The notes under the pieces are model-generated. The model saw nothing but the letters and a program-made list of their open reading frames with translations, had not been told where the DNA came from and searched no databases. 64,000 nucleotides of DNA, from the NCBI GenBank assembly GCA_043228905.1, contig JBHGNT010000005.1, positions 20,770,001 to 20,834,000 of the forward strand. The letters are read 5' to 3'. Origin of the DNA: Azolla caroliniana (Eukaryota; Polypodiophyta). A program made the position numbers and the translations under genes. Below are positions 10,030 to 23,260 of the stretch, in pieces. How positions within the stretch are numbered: position 1 is the stretch's first letter; every line of letters starts with the position of its first letter.

Positions 10030-13000
10030 TACGTTGACACACCCAAAAAAGCCGTCGAATCGTGGGTGGTTGTGAAGAGGGAGTTAATACTGGCTCGACA
10101 CAAATCGTGGTTTGCGGCAATAATATAGAATCAACTTGTTGGACAGATAACAACATGTGGTTTTAAGATTTATCCATGCGACAAAGATATGCATGGTTGG
10201 TACCATTTGCTATGGTTATCATCAATCATGTCTTTGTTATATGATTCTTGATTGCCCTCATTTCCTCCTGGGGTCTTTTCAGATAAACCATTAGAGATAT
10301 GGTTGTTTTCCTTCAGTGGAAATGATCTGTAAGTTGTAAATCTGGAATGCATGAGATGCCAGCCTCTTTTGTATTTCATATTTCAGGCTCGTATTTATAA
10401 TTTGGAACTTTTTATTTTGTTCAACTAATTCATATTCTTTTGACAATATATGTGAGGGTGAAAAAAATCATGTCTATGCAATATTAACAAAAAGGATACT
10501 TAACAGATTCTCCGTTTTCCTGTCCAGATGATTTCAAGTGAATCATAACTTTAGATGATCATCGGTTTAGTCACGTGATAGCATTTTAGAAAACCTAATC
10601 ATCTGGCACTTTCAATTCTCTTTGAAAGTAATTGAAAGAAACAAGATCTATATCATTAAAAATAAATGAAAAATCTGAAGCGATCCTCCCATTTATTTAT
10701 TTGCAAAGATGGATCACTTACATCGTAGATCTATACATTCTCTCACCCACCTCCTGTGAGATTGTTGAGCATACAAGATATTGAAGCAAAAGAGTGGGAT
10801 GCAATCTTGTAGGGCCAGAGACATAATAAGACCCAAAAAGGTTACTATGTGAAATTGTGCTCTCATATATAACACCCATGACTCAAAAGATCAAAACAAA
10901 AAACTGCTTAAGGAATTAAAACAAATAGTGTTAATTTTTTGGAAAAAAAAAAACAAATAGTATTAAGGTATGAAAAAAAGAAATCTATGAGATGAAACTT
11001 ACCCTAGTACAAAGATGGGTGAATGATCAAGATGGAAGTTCTACTTATAAAGAAGGAGATGAAAGAGAGAAAATAACTTGGTATCATGGAGGGAATGAGA
11101 AAGATAATATTTCAATCAAATCCACACCCAAGTAGGCGATATTTATCTTTAATCCAATGGTAGCTCCATTTGATAGTATCCTTGCATTTTCCTTCGACGC
11201 GATGGAAATTGTAAAAAGCGAGTCGTTTCTTGAAGCCACAACGATCCACATAGGGTTCGATGGAGAGGTCCCAAGACATGGATTTTTGGTATTGCCTATT
11301 GTTGAAGTGAAGGAGATGGTTATTGTGGTGAAGGTGTTGATGGTTGAGTAAGTCAGGTGTAAGGGGAAGAAAAATGAGAGGAGGATGGGGAAGCAACGAT
11401 GTTGTTGACATAGATCTTCTATGGCCTCTCAATGTTTTGTTCTTCCTTGTGTTGTCAATGTCACCATATGTTTCCATAGTCTTTGCTATCATTAAGCTCA
11501 GGAGCCTCTTGCATTTAGTTCCCTTAATAGGCCTTTGATAGTTATGAATTTCATTAGAAAAGGTAACAAAACACAAATTGTGTGAAAGTTACTTTTCTAG
11601 GTATCATAGAAAAAGAGTTAAACGAAATATGACTCGACAAGTTGTTTTCACCAAACCTTATCTGGTGCACACAGAGTTCCTACCCTTTCTTATCATATAG
11701 TATGAAAACCTTCTTCACCATTGCACAAATCAAGCGACTTTTACACAAGGGGAAATATACCAATAGTGCTCCTCATATCATGAAAGATATCAAATTGTAC
11801 CTCTTGTAATTAAAGAAAATATCTTTTGATGCCCTTGGTCCAAACGTAGTTCTTCATCATAAGCATTCTTCCGCAAGCTTGCTTGGTTATTTTAAGAGAT
11901 ATGCACATTTTATTGTGGGCTCATCATTTGGAATGAAGAAATTATGTTAGTGCTAGTTACAATGGCTCCAAATTATGTCCAATGCATTGATATTACAATT
12001 TTGACTAGAGTTAAAGTTACAACGACCAGAGATTTAAATATAGTTATTAACATTGTGATTATTGTTAATATAATAAGAACTAATACCATACAAATGATTG
12101 CACTAATTGCATACAAATAATGTTAAGTAGCAACAATCATGATGCTATTTACCCAACTAATCACAATACATGTTTTTTGTGTCTAGCTCTAATGACAATG
12201 CCAATTAGGATTGTGATTCTAAGGGAGCTTGATCTTAGCTTTTCAACATCATATCAAGTGAACGATAGCTTTTCTACAGGAATGATTTTGCAAACTATTA
12301 GATTACGATTTCAAACATGTGGGGTATTCCGACATTGTTTTACCAAGGAATGGTATAGTATGAGATTTGTAAAAATGCAAAGGGTAGGACTTGTACAACC
12401 TCGTAATACGAGGCTATGTAGAAATGATATTTTCTCGTTAAGTTTACTATAGTTCCTCTTTAAGGTTTCCAATATTTGAACAAATGATCCTTCTTTGCCT
12501 TCCCACTCATTTTCTTAACTATAATTTTGTTAATGTAGGGGCGTTTTTAACATTTTTATCTTTTGAAAAAAAGTTCTACACTTTTCCCATGATAAGATCC
12601 AAACAACTTGTATAATGGAATTTTGTCCTACATTATTGTCTTTCTCAATAACAACTTGATTTATATTGTCTCATGAAGTCTATTGACAAAGATCTAAGAC
12701 ACTTTGAAAATGAGAACACTTGATTTGGGCATTGGGAAGTTCATCTTGAAGTCCATGACTTTGAAAACGAGATCCTTAGTGATGTTGCCTAGTTCAAATT
12801 TGGTGAAAGAGGATGGATATACTAGTTATAATTTGATTGATTCTCGTAATGTCAAGAGGCCGGCCATGGGAAGGTTAGAATTGTGTGAACGATATGATCA
12901 TATACAACGATCATTTTCTACATTGCCTATACAAAATTTGATGAATGTGGAAGCATGGATGTATTGGGTATTCAACACCATAAACCAATACTCTTGGTGT

Positions 13001-13270
13001 ACACCAATGAAGTTTTTTTTTTGTTTTTTTCCCGAAAGAGATACGCCTTGGTATTATAAAATCATAAGAAATACAAAAATTGTGTTGGATAAACGAGTAT
13101 GCCAACAGACTCCATTGTACTCACATCACAACCGATTTGATGTGTGTAGATACAAGACCTACACATTTGTACACCATATCTCCAATATTTGTATGGTCTA
13201 CTCCCAAACTGCAAATGAGCATGCAATGTAACCTATACCACCAACATCTGTAGCAACAGAATCCATAAAC
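10030..13270. other. Gene-free stretch
   Basis: No exon or TE domain was recognised on either strand. The open frames near 11112-11576 and 12704-13231 have no family motif and contain low-complexity segments. Confidence 0.45.
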
Positions 13271-13279
13271 AAAGTTAGC

Positions 13280-14610
13280 AGACATTGTTTCCCAAAATGA
13301 TGGGAACAATATACATCCATATTATGTGATCTCCATCTTCCCAAAAAATGAGCATTGAATCCCATACCCTTTTAAAATGGATTTGCTTCTTGAAAATGAC
13401 ATTAGCATTGCCTGTAAAACTTTTATATTGGTCACATAATGTACGAATATGTAACAACCAGAATTCAACAATTATAATAGAAACATCATGAGTGACGATG
13501 TCAAAAACTGATGTACATCATCGCGCCTTCCAAATTACCCACATATGAATAAATGAAATTGTCTTCCAAATAATATCATCCCCAAATTGCAAACTATCAA
13601 ATAGAAAAGGTTGAACCATTTATATATGAGGAGGAACTATGTGAAAGGCTTCCACTATATCCTCCTTTTCATATAACAGTTGTCCCTCTAGAAGGGCCCA
13701 CCTAACCACACCCCAAGTGATCACATGTCAATTAGCGTGTATCAATATCAACAACCTTAATACTCTCTTCCATACTTGCATAATTTTAGGACAAGACCAC
13801 AATACATGATTAATTGATTCCATCATACATCCACAACCAAATCCACGCGACTTATTATTTACTTGTCGTAACCATGCCCGAACCGATAGTGCATAATGGA
13901 TCAATAACCAGCAAAAAAGTACAATCTTCCTAGGAATATACATACTCAATAACCACTTCCAATATTTAGATGCATCCATTAAAGAGGCCCCATTTGCCAA
14001 CCAACTTTCATAACGGACGGTGGAATCAATTTCTTATGTAAGAGCAACTTCCGGTCCAACTTCACAAAATATTGAAAATATTTAGTTTGAGACGAAGGAT
14101 TTGTATGTTTCCAAAGATAATCTAATGGATTCCAATGCAAGTCCAACAACGATTTTTTTTAAAATACCCATAGTTGGAAAAATATACTATCAGAAGGAGA
14201 AGGATCTAAAATCCACCTTTTACTAGATTTACCAATCACTCTCACAAGATGTTGCAATGTTGTTTGTCAAATCAACGATTCCACTTTAGTTTGCCATAAT
14301 TTTCCTTCGTCATATACATCAAAATAATAACAGTCTCCTTGAGACATTGTTCCTTTTACTCATATCATAACACCAACCGAAGTAAAGTATCCAAACCAAA
14401 CATGCACAAAAGATGGTGACCAATTAGAGAGGTCCCATAAAGATAACTGAATTGCATCAAACATAGCTCTAAAACCCCTACACCTAGTAGCATCAAGATG
14501 AGAATTATTAAGATGACAAACATAATTTCCCCAAGAGGCTATCGTGGTAGTTATACACCAATGAAGTTGATCGAAGATAAAGCTTGCTTAGTGGTGAATG
14601 TATCCCTTAG
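13280..14610 (-). pseudogene. LINE (non-LTR retrotransposon) 3' relic with zf-RVT domain
   Basis: On the minus strand 14000..13728 reads as an open zf-RVT (reverse-transcriptase zinc-binding) segment with IPRKIVLFCWLLIHYALSV, a Cys-x-Cys pair, then INHVLWSCP and W. Upstream (14.6-14.0 kb) and downstream (13.7-13.3 kb), broken frames keep typical LINE pieces such as TISFIHMWVIWKAR. Frameshifts and stops are frequent, and the reverse-transcriptase core itself was not found. This is an old dead copy. Confidence 0.65.
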
Positions 14611-15186
14611 ATGGCACAATACTTTGATATGGGATATCCAATGTTGGACTCTTAGATGGACAACCCATTAGGGCAAAAGCATGAGAATGGGGACAATTAC
14701 CTATGCCCTTGACATAACTAATTAGCTATGCAAAAAGCTGAATAAAATTTAGTTGTTTGGCAAATTTAGGGATTATCAAAATGTGATCTGAAATAAAGAA
14801 CGACTTAAATGTGTACCATAAATGATAATATTTCCCTCCCCATAATAAATGATGTGTATCTTTAAGATTTTCCCACTAAATATTAACAAAAAAAGAAGCT
14901 ACTTAGCCGTGGTCATTTTAGCTACATGTTAACTATAATAGTGTTTCCATTTACATGCTTTCACCCATCATCCATCATTTGTAGGCAATCTTACTAGGTA
15001 AATAGGTTGGGTCTTAGGGGGCTTTATAATATCAGCGCATTTCCTATGGGAAATGGGGTTTTTGCACAATGCTTGAAGAGGAAGCCAAACATGATTTCCT
15101 TACATGTATTAAAGCAATATGTGTTGTTATATTGTAGATTTGGGCATCATTTATTGGTATATTTACCTCCCTCGTTGGACAAGAAT

Positions 15187-15392
15187 TTACTCCATAGTAT
15201 AAAGAGGTGAATGATTGATTGTCTTATTTGTTGGAGTATATTGTATTGGAGTATGCAAAACAAGGTCTTCTTTGATGGTCTCGAAAGCCGAAGGTTTATT
15301 CTCTCCATAGGATAAAGAGGTATATGATTGATTACCTTATTTATTGGAGAGTATTGTATTGGAATGTGAGAAACAAAGCCTTCTTTGATGGT
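15187..15392 (+). repeat. Diverged ~110-bp tandem duplication, possibly a LINE tail
   Basis: Segments 15187-15280 and 15298-15392 share CCATAG.ATAAAGAGGT..ATGATTGATT and end in CTTCTTTGATGG. The plus-strand reading of the second copy, with WNVRNKAFFDG, resembles the W-x-x-RN-x-x-F motif downstream of LINE zf-RVT domains. The repeat is clear; the LINE origin is weak. Confidence 0.5.
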
Positions 15393-15399
15393 AAATGGG

Positions 15400-17185
15400 T
15401 TATAAAGAAAATTCATATGGTGGTTTTCATAACTAAGCTAAGTGGACATATTGCGCCTAAAGGAGTTGTCTCTACGCTAACTAGACTTACATCTCTTGAA
15501 AAGGTTTACCTAGTGATAAAGAGCCTCGCTATTGTATTACGAGTCAACAAGGGGTTTTTATATTGATCCTATTGTAATAGGTACTTGTAACAATTCATGT
15601 CACACAATTCCTATAGGCTACGACATTGAAATGACATTGGTACCTGTGAAGTCAATTTTTGCTCGTAAGAAAAGACCATGGCAAATACATCGGATGCTAA
15701 GGTGTATAAGAATAAAGCACAATATGAAAAGGTTCAAGAGTTAAAAGACGAATGAAATTGAAGGGATATGAAGTTAGAGGCGTTTTCTAAAAGTAGAAAA
15801 AGCAGGAAAAAAGAAAAAAACGCATAAAAAAGGCAGAGAAAAAAGCTCATAACTTCTTCATCTTATATCCAAATTTCAAAAGAAAAGATTTATAAAGAAG
15901 CTAGCAAAGAGAGCTTTCTCGTATGACAAATGAGAAATAATGATATGAAAAACGCATCACACAAACTCGAGGATATGTAGAAAGAAAAGAAAAGAAAAAA
16001 GCAAGAATAACGCAATTAAAAACCTATAAATATGAGGGTATTCTTAGCAATTGGGAGAGAAAAAGGGAGGAATAGAATATCTACAAGAAGAAGTGAGGAA
16101 GAATAAGAAGATTAGAAGAAGTGAGACGAAGATTAGTCGAAGAAAGAGAGAAGAAGGAAAGACCATTTTGGCTAATAGTATATTGAAGCAGTTATTTGGG
16201 GTTGTTACTTTTGGAGTCTAAGAGGATTGTATTGTTTTCCTAATAGTATATTAAAGTATTCTTTTCTCTTCCTCTTCTCTTCTCTATCTTTTTTCTTTCT
16301 CTCATCATGAGTACCCAATACACAAATGTATCCATAAGGAAAAGGGGCCATGATACCAAAAGTATTGTGGTTGCCTAGTGTGAAAAGCTCAATAATATGA
16401 GTGGCAACTAATTAATTAATTAGTTAAAGTGTTTCTTAAGTCTAGACAACTAATCATGTTCATTTAATTAAATATGAGTGGAGACTTTAATGATGAATTT
16501 GCCGAAGTTGTTAATGCTTCACTTGTTGCGTTGTGAAAAAAACGTTTGATGCATATATTGTTAAACCATTTTCTTCATTATTTACTAGCATTGCCTTATA
16601 ACTCATCATTGATGTGGTTCTTCCTTCTTTATCAATTGAGATTTAAACATTTATCCTTCTTAGCATTACTTTCTTTGGGCACATTATGACTTTGTTTCAA
16701 GGGAACATAGAGTGATAATCTTGTCATGATATAAGGGCAATGCTATCATTGTCACTCATTGTGTTTTGGGAAACATTTCATTGTCAAATTTCTTCGTTGT
16801 TGGCATTATGGCTTCTTTCTTTGTTAGCATCACCGTATAAAACATTTTTCTAGTATTTTCCTTCTTTATCACCATTTCATTTCAATGGCCAACTTTCCCA
16901 TTGTGTTTTAGCATGTAATGCCCTAGTAGAGGTTCTTTATTGTTTTACAAGACATGTTACATGTGGATCATGCATTTTCATTAAGACTAACTAGCCTAAA
17001 CATTGTCGAGGTTTTTTATTAGTAAGTGAGAAGCTAATTCACTCATGTTAGAAATTTCTTATTAACTTGGTTATTGCTAATTCCTATATTTTTTTTCCAT
17101 AAAAAATATTCTCCATTGGTATTAAAATAGTCTACTATTACAATGAATATTGCATGTGAATGTGGTTGCATTAGGTTTTAGACTT
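15400..17185. other. Gene-free stretch
   Basis: The sequence is A-rich and AT-rich, with purine-rich segments near 15780-16160. No exon, RNA gene or TE domain was recognised. Confidence 0.45.
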
Positions 17186-17189
17186 GATT

Positions 17190-17356
17190 TCAGCATACAT
17201 TTGAAACATTGGAAAGCCATATATCGATCGTGGTTTATTCCAAACCCTTTTATCATTGCATTCCAAGATGTAATGTCCCTTACATAGAGAGTATTGAAAA
17301 TATTTTGTGCTTCTTTGATGCTGCCACATTTGCCATATGTATCTAAAAGCGTGTTG
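17190..17356 (-). pseudogene. PPR protein relic (PLS-type repeat)
   Basis: On the minus strand the sequence reads NTLLDTYGKCGSIKEA, then a segment with NIFNTL and RDITSWNAMIKGFG. That is the hallmark of a plant pentatricopeptide repeat protein of the PLS class (usual forms N-[TA]-L-[VIL]-x-M-Y-x-K-C-G and W-N-[TA]-M-I). No start or full repeat array surrounds it, although the minus strand up to about 18 kb holds further decayed, possibly related, segments. Confidence 0.65.
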
Positions 17357-18075
17357 CTAATTCCTATATTCTGGTTTAATTTCAGGTGTTAACTCACTCT
17401 ATCAATACAGGCACAAAAAAGAGGCAATGCATGTCATTCAAATTCAAAATGTCTAGTTTAAGTTTTAACTAATCTTTTAAACCTTCACACTTGTCCTTTT
17501 TCTTTTTCTTTTCTTTTTTTGTGATGAATTTATGTGGGCAAAATAGTTTGGCTCTTCAACCAAACAAGTTTCATTAAGAGCCAACATTAACCATATCTAT
17601 ATACCTCTCGAATCAATACAATCATATTTGAAAAAGCTACTAATTCATCGTAGTCTACATGAGTTTTCAGTGCTGAACAACCCAACAAGGCAACTTTAAT
17701 GGAAATCGCTGCAAACGCTTCAATGAAGATAGCAAGAAGACCATAATGCATTTTTATGCAAAATGTAGGTAGATATACACCTACAATATCTAAGGATGCC
17801 TCACTACATAAACACTTTCAAACCTCTTCATTAGAAGCCCTGAAAACTTATAGCAAAGACATCACATTTTATGCGAATATCAAACGTGTGTTGCCTACAA
17901 CCACCACATTGTTCCTCATTTCCCAACATAGCTCAATTGAGATCTCAATATCCAAACATCTTTGTTGGGGCATTGGCTCATAGATTGAAAAGCCACCCCA
18001 ATATGCATATGTTGTGGAGCTCTAGATGATTATTCATGAGCCTATCATATCTTTCCACCTCTTGTAGCTCACTAA

Positions 18076-18423
18076 AACTGTATCCCATCATAAGATATAA
18101 AACAAAGGAGCATATAGGCAACATGTTCCTCCCTCAAAATCTGTAACCATGGCATGTGTTCACTTTTTTGCGTAAATGAAATGCTTCTAATACACTCACA
18201 CAAGAACTGCCAATCCAATCTACAGTTTGGTATCCACATACGAAAAACTGTAGATTGGATTGGAAGCACCCCAAAAACTGTATCTCATCATAAGGTATAC
18301 AGAGAGGCATATATGCAACACTTTCCTTCCTCAAAATTTGCAACCATAGTATGTGTTGACTTTTTTGAGCGAACGAAATGCTTCTAATACACTCACCAGA
18401 GCTTCCAATCCAATCTACAATTT
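18076..18423. repeat. ~150-bp direct duplication with internal inverted segment
   Basis: Copies at about 18076-18229 and 18276-18423 share AACTGTATC.CATCATAAG, CTCAAAAT.TG.AACCAT and AAATGCTTCTAATACACTCA. A segment TCCAATCCAATCTACAG ends copy 1 and recurs inverted near 18250 between the copies. No coding sense was recognised. Confidence 0.75.
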
Positions 18424-18429
18424 CGTCTC

Positions 18430-19290
18430 TACAAGTCTGGATCAAATAATCTACACATACTTGATCCATCCATGAATGGGACCGAATAACCTTGGAACAC
18501 CTCAATAGTCTTTTATGGACACAGATTATTATTGCAAGACCCATACTCTCAAAGCTTACTAAGAGGCTTGTCCTTGATCTTGGGAAGACTTACATAATCA
18601 TGCACGGATTTTTTTCAGCCGACATGTTCTCTTTTCATACCATTATTTTCATTAGTACACTGATTGCATCACAAAAAGGTCACCACTAGAGTTAAGATCA
18701 CATTAGTTAGCATACAAAACTTTGAAGGAGCATAAAAGGCTACATCCATAGAAGGATAATGGTACATCATGTTTTGATTGTTTGAATCACGAATAAGCGC
18801 TTGGCGCATAGAAGTGTTACAAGAATATATCCCCCAAGGGCAGCTTATTAATAGAATATTGATGAATTAAAAAATATTAATGTTAAAATAGGTTATGTAT
18901 GCTGAAAACTAAAAAGGCCCCCGCTGCAAATATCAACATGTAAATATCAATACTGTGAAATGATAAAACTCTCACAAAACTTGCTAGACCTTTACACTGC
19001 TTGCATCAACAGAAAAGCAGCCCCAAGCTGCTGCTTTGTCATCATTCATCTTTCATGTAGCAGCCTTACCTTCCACTAGATTCTGAAAGAACCATGCAAG
19101 TTACTCCCCTTCATAAATGAGCTAAAAAGGGATTCACAATGAGGAGAACGACATTGTTTCAATCCCTTGATAAGGGAATCGAATCATGTATTTTATACAT
19201 TGCAAATTTGATAAAAGAGAGGGCAACCTACTTATACCTTATTTCAATCCATCTCATCTTTTCCTCCTTAAAAAGTGTTTCTCATAGAGA
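18430..19290. other. Intergenic 3' flank of the ubiquitin protease
   Basis: No exon was recognised. The part nearest 19290 probably holds the 3' UTR and polyadenylation signals of the minus-strand gene, but no decisive signal was assigned. Confidence 0.4.
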
Positions 19291-19292
19291 GG

Positions 19293-22200
19293 CTAAAGTG
19301 GGGACCAAAAGCAAGACCATAGAAATAGCTCAGCACACTCAGAGAACATACTAGTAGCCATTCCAAAGAAACTCTTTCCTAGAGGATTACCAATGGCAAG
19401 TGCTGAGTGTCTACTCATGTTATCCCAAATCGGCAACTTCCTACAATCATAGTCCCCTTTCTCACTACCAACTTCTAAGTGCTGCATTGTCATATCTAGT
19501 GATGGACTATTACTCCCTTTGCTACTACGCCCCGCTAAACGAAGCACTGGCAAGCCACTGCTACTTCTCGCATCTTCATCATCTATGCATTTGCTTCGAG
19601 GCCCTTCCTCGTTATCTATACTTTTGTTGTTTCTAGCTTCTTCGTCATCATTCATACCAACAAAAGCATGTTCTTCCTTGCATCTAGCACAAGTAGCCCA
19701 TTCACAGTCTCGAGCAGTATCACAACCTTCATGTGTGAGCTCAATAGATAGTCTTTCAGCTGATTCTGGATTTTCAGCCTGTTTTGAAAGCCCTACTTCA
19801 AAGGATAATTGTGAACCTAGCTTGTCCTTTACTCGGATAGTGGAAGCTATGGAGGATCTCTTGGAAACTAGTTCTGCATCACTGCTCAAATCAATCTCAC
19901 CTGAAGATTTTCTTAACACATCTTCGGTATGTATAATATTCCTCCCATTCAGTTCAGATGCTCCGGAAACTTCTGAATGTGATATCACATCAGAAGTAAT
20001 CTGGGCAGATCCTTCCAAATCTTCTTTTTTATATGCGATTCCATGAACTCCAAGGGCAGATTGGTCAAAAGCTTCATATGAACGTGCACTCTCACTCACT
20101 TCTGAAGCTTGGAATTTTACTTCCGAATGCATGGTCCTGTTCCTTACAGATGCTCTCTTAGAAACAGCTTCTTCTCCCTGGGGCACATGTCCAACTGGCA
20201 AGAAGATATCTGTCATAGTCCTAGGGAATTGATCAGCATTTGGTAATTTTATGACCTCGTCGTCCCTCATGTAGAGAAGTATATATGCTTTTTGTTCAAG
20301 TACTGTCCTCTCACTAACTTTGGAAACCTGTCAATGGACAGAAGTTCAGGTCACATACCATTCATGCAGGGAAAAACTTAATAAATATGCAAGGTATATT
20401 ATTCTCAACAAGAGGATTGCAACCTGGATCTTTCTCAAAAATCAAACAAAGACGGGATGATATCACTCTCATACTACAAGAGCATACTAAATCATTGGAA
20501 TAACTTTTCCGTCACATATTTTTGTTCCATGGAACAAGATAGTAATGAGATGGCTTATTTTATACACATTGAAAAGTTGCATATATGCCCATTAAAGCAA
20601 GTTTGGGAAATGAATCCAATACCTGATTGTCATCTAGAAGATACCATGTATCCATGGCAGTCCGTACAAAACAATAATAATGTCCAGAGTGGATAGACCA
20701 ACCAGAATGAACCAAAACAGCATATAAAGAGTAGCTGACGTTTCCATCCTATACTCACACAAGCCAAATGCAACAAAATTGTCAGAACCATGACGAATTA
20801 CAGCTGCAATTACCTCAAATTTGCAATAATAAGCAAAACCCTGACATTGTATGTATGTATGCATGTACCTCTCCTCCATTTACAAATGGCTTCAAATCAA
20901 GGTTCTTGTCAAAGTGGACCTTCTTGTCAATCTTTCCCCCATAGCCACCTAAGCTACTGAAGCGTTTTAGCTGTATCGTCAGCACAGGAGGTGCTTTGTC
21001 GATTGTGAATTGCTTCAATGCACGAACTTTTACCCTGCATCTGCTACATTGATATTTATTGTCTCCATCCAACTCTTCTATAGCTGTGAAGTGAGCTAGT
21101 GCCGTCTGCAAAGAATCAGCTTCTTCAACCTCGAGGCTCAGATCCAGAAAAGGATCATACTTGTTGGAGCAATGGGAGCACTGAGTACACTTCACCTGCA
21201 TATATGATCCAAGCAACAAGATGAGGAAAACCCAAAAACAGCTCAGCACATAACTACAGCCAGCTGATGTACACATAAAATTATTGAATGATAAAGAGAG
21301 AGTCTCTATTATTTTGGACTATACATATAGTGATTATATGCACACACCAACTTGCACCTGACTTCTAAGCTGCCCTCCGAACACATTTTGTATAAGGCTT
21401 TTACCACCAGATGCTTCCACTGAACAACATTTCTGTAAGGCCTCAATTAGATATCTCATATACTCATGAGCATCTTCTTGCTGCCACATTTGGAAAGAAC
21501 GTGAAATGCCTGGTGTAGTTTGTGGTCAAGGAAATCGGAGTTTTTTTTATACAATCATTAAAATAGATCGTTAGATTGGAGGTAAACAAAGGATACATCG
21601 CAGGTTCTTGACAAGATATTTGGGAGAAATACTCCTGCCATGAGATGTCAAAGCCTCCTTCACGTGGCTTTCCAAGGCACACATTGCACAAAAACCTGTG
21701 ATTCGGCCTGTCACAGATAAGGAGTTCAATGACCATATATACTTTCGCCGAATATAATTTTGAGATCCCAATATAAAATGCATTCAATGTGAACAAAAGC
21801 ATACACTGGGTTTACCAAAACCAAGCCTTTCTTAAAACTATAAAAGAATCACTAGATGGCGAGTATACATACATTGGGACAGATTTGAATATAAATATAG
21901 ACCATAGGATTTAAAATTTTGTAAAAATGATTGTGACAGTAGATTTACATGAGCTCTGATGAAACCCGCTTTGAAGGCGTGCTGCAAGAGGCGGTGTGTA
22001 TGTAAGGCATTGTAGCACAGCATTAAGGAAGCATGTATTCCCGAGGTTAGCCAAGCCAGCTCCCTGAAAAACACGATTGGAAGAGACTCCTTCATATGAT
22101 AATGCATGTGTTAATTCGAGAAACAGAACTGAGAAACTCACAAAATTAGAGAATCCTAATACATTTGGATCAAGGTCATTTGCGCGTAAATCAAAACGAT

Positions 22201-22750
22201 TTCAACATAGATCAAGATTATTTCCATGTGTATCAGGGCTATTTCGAAGCAGATCAGTATTGTTACAGGATAGATCAAGGCCCTAGATCATTTCTATGTA
22301 GGTTAAGATGATTCTATCGTAGATCAAGGTCATTTCCATGTAGATCAAGACGATTTCCAAGTAGATCAGGGTTATATCCGTGCAGATCGAGATCATTTCA
22401 ACGTAGTAGAGCAAGGCTTTATGAATGAAGATTAAAGTTATTTATACATTAGATCGAGCTTATTTCCATGTAGAAGAATGTATGAAAGAAAAAACTGTAG
22501 ATCTAGCAATGCTTACAATTCTATGAACAGGTAGGTGTGGAGAGAAATCTTGCATCGTCGAGCCGATCTCTCCTTCACCACAATCCCTCGAATAGAACGA
22601 ATTCTCCATGGGCTTAGGAGAAAAAAGAGCACGCCTAGGGAGAATGGTGGATGCCATGGAAACAATGGCCATGGCGGAGGCGTGAGAGAAGCGGCCGTAA
22701 TCGATACCGGAGGATCCTCGTGTTTGGGCAGGATCTTGGGCTAAAGACAT
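19293..22750 (-). CDS. Ubiquitin-specific protease (USP/UBP family, UBP23-like)
   Basis: Seven exons on the minus strand give 699 residues: 22750..22517, 22063..21949, 21707..21597, 21509..21358, 21195..20869, 20748..20623 and 20327..19293. Junctions are GT..AG and the frame holds throughout. The Cys box is [12 protein letters not shown] (C89), followed by [12 protein letters not shown] and QQEDAHEYM. The finger region has CTQCSHC and YQCSRC pairs. The His box is [11 protein letters not shown] (H336) with LLDDN near 350-354. The family cleaves ubiquitin from proteins through this Cys/His/Asp(Asn) triad. The C-terminal ~340 residues are acidic, Ser-rich and lack a recognised domain, as in plant UBP15/23-type proteins. 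The start is the first plausible ATG of exon 1; an in-frame ATG at 22798 reads through a CATC-type repeat. The last exon keeps a CATCARC pair and ends in [10 protein letters not shown]. Confidence 0.92.
22165..22480. repeat. 24-bp-unit minisatellite in ubiquitin-protease intron 1
   Basis: About a dozen units close to AGATCAAGGTCATTTCCATG plus a few bases recur with substitutions. The array occupies most of the first intron (22516..22064) and does not touch either splice site. Confidence 0.8.
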
Positions 22751-22754
22751 GATA

Positions 22755-22800
22755 TGATGGATGGATGGATGGATGGATGGGCAATGGGCGATGGGCAATG
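22755..22800. repeat. (GATG)n and GGGCAAT microsatellites at the ubiquitin-protease 5' end
   Basis: Repeated GGAT and GGGCAATG/GGGCGATG units sit just upstream of the chosen start codon. An alternative upstream in-frame ATG would translate them as Pro-Ser-Ile-His units. Confidence 0.75.
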
Positions 22801-23027
22801 GGCAATGATGATTGATTGATGGATCTGTGGCAGAGAAAGGAGGCTGCCTGCAGGAAGGGTAGGAATTGAGCCCTAGACCTGCTCCTCCCTTCCCTCTGCA
22901 GAGAGCCTCCTAGCCTTTTGCTCAACAGAACCACCAATCTAATGCAGAGAAGAAAGAAAGAATTCTGTTAAAAAACAAAACAAATTTGCAGAGGGGGGTG
23001 GGGGTTTGTGTGTTGTTGTCACTCGCT

Positions 23028-23260
23028 GTCTCTCTCTCTCTCTCTCTCGTTTTATCTTCCTTTTTGTGTTGCTTCTTCTTCTATTCTTTCTTTACTTTCT
23101 TTTCTTCTTCTTTTTCTTGTTTCTTTGTTGTTGCCAGGATTCGATCTTGAGACCTCTTGAGAGAGAAACACTCTTGACACTTGGACCCCACATAAAGTAA
23201 GTCCATAACACCAAAAGAAAATGAAGAAGGAAGGAAGGAAGGAAGGAAGGAAGGAGATGA
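23028..23260. repeat. (CT)n, poly-pyrimidine tract and (GAAG)n arrays
   Basis: A CT array at about 23030-23050 runs into a T/C-rich tract to about 23130, and a GAAG array lies at about 23225-23256. They are upstream of the ubiquitin protease, in its possible promoter. Confidence 0.8.

Noticed and set aside
11112-11576. 154-codon open minus-strand frame
   Set aside because: It has His/Leu low complexity, no domain, and no splice context or homologous feel.
12704-13231. 175-codon open plus-strand frame
   Set aside because: It has no recognisable motif and passes through a T-run (about 13013-13028). Chance or decayed TE is more likely than a gene.
19519-20046. 175-codon plus-strand frame over the last ubiquitin-protease exon
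   Set aside because: It is a Ser/Leu-rich shadow. The minus-strand exon continues the catalytic domain directly.
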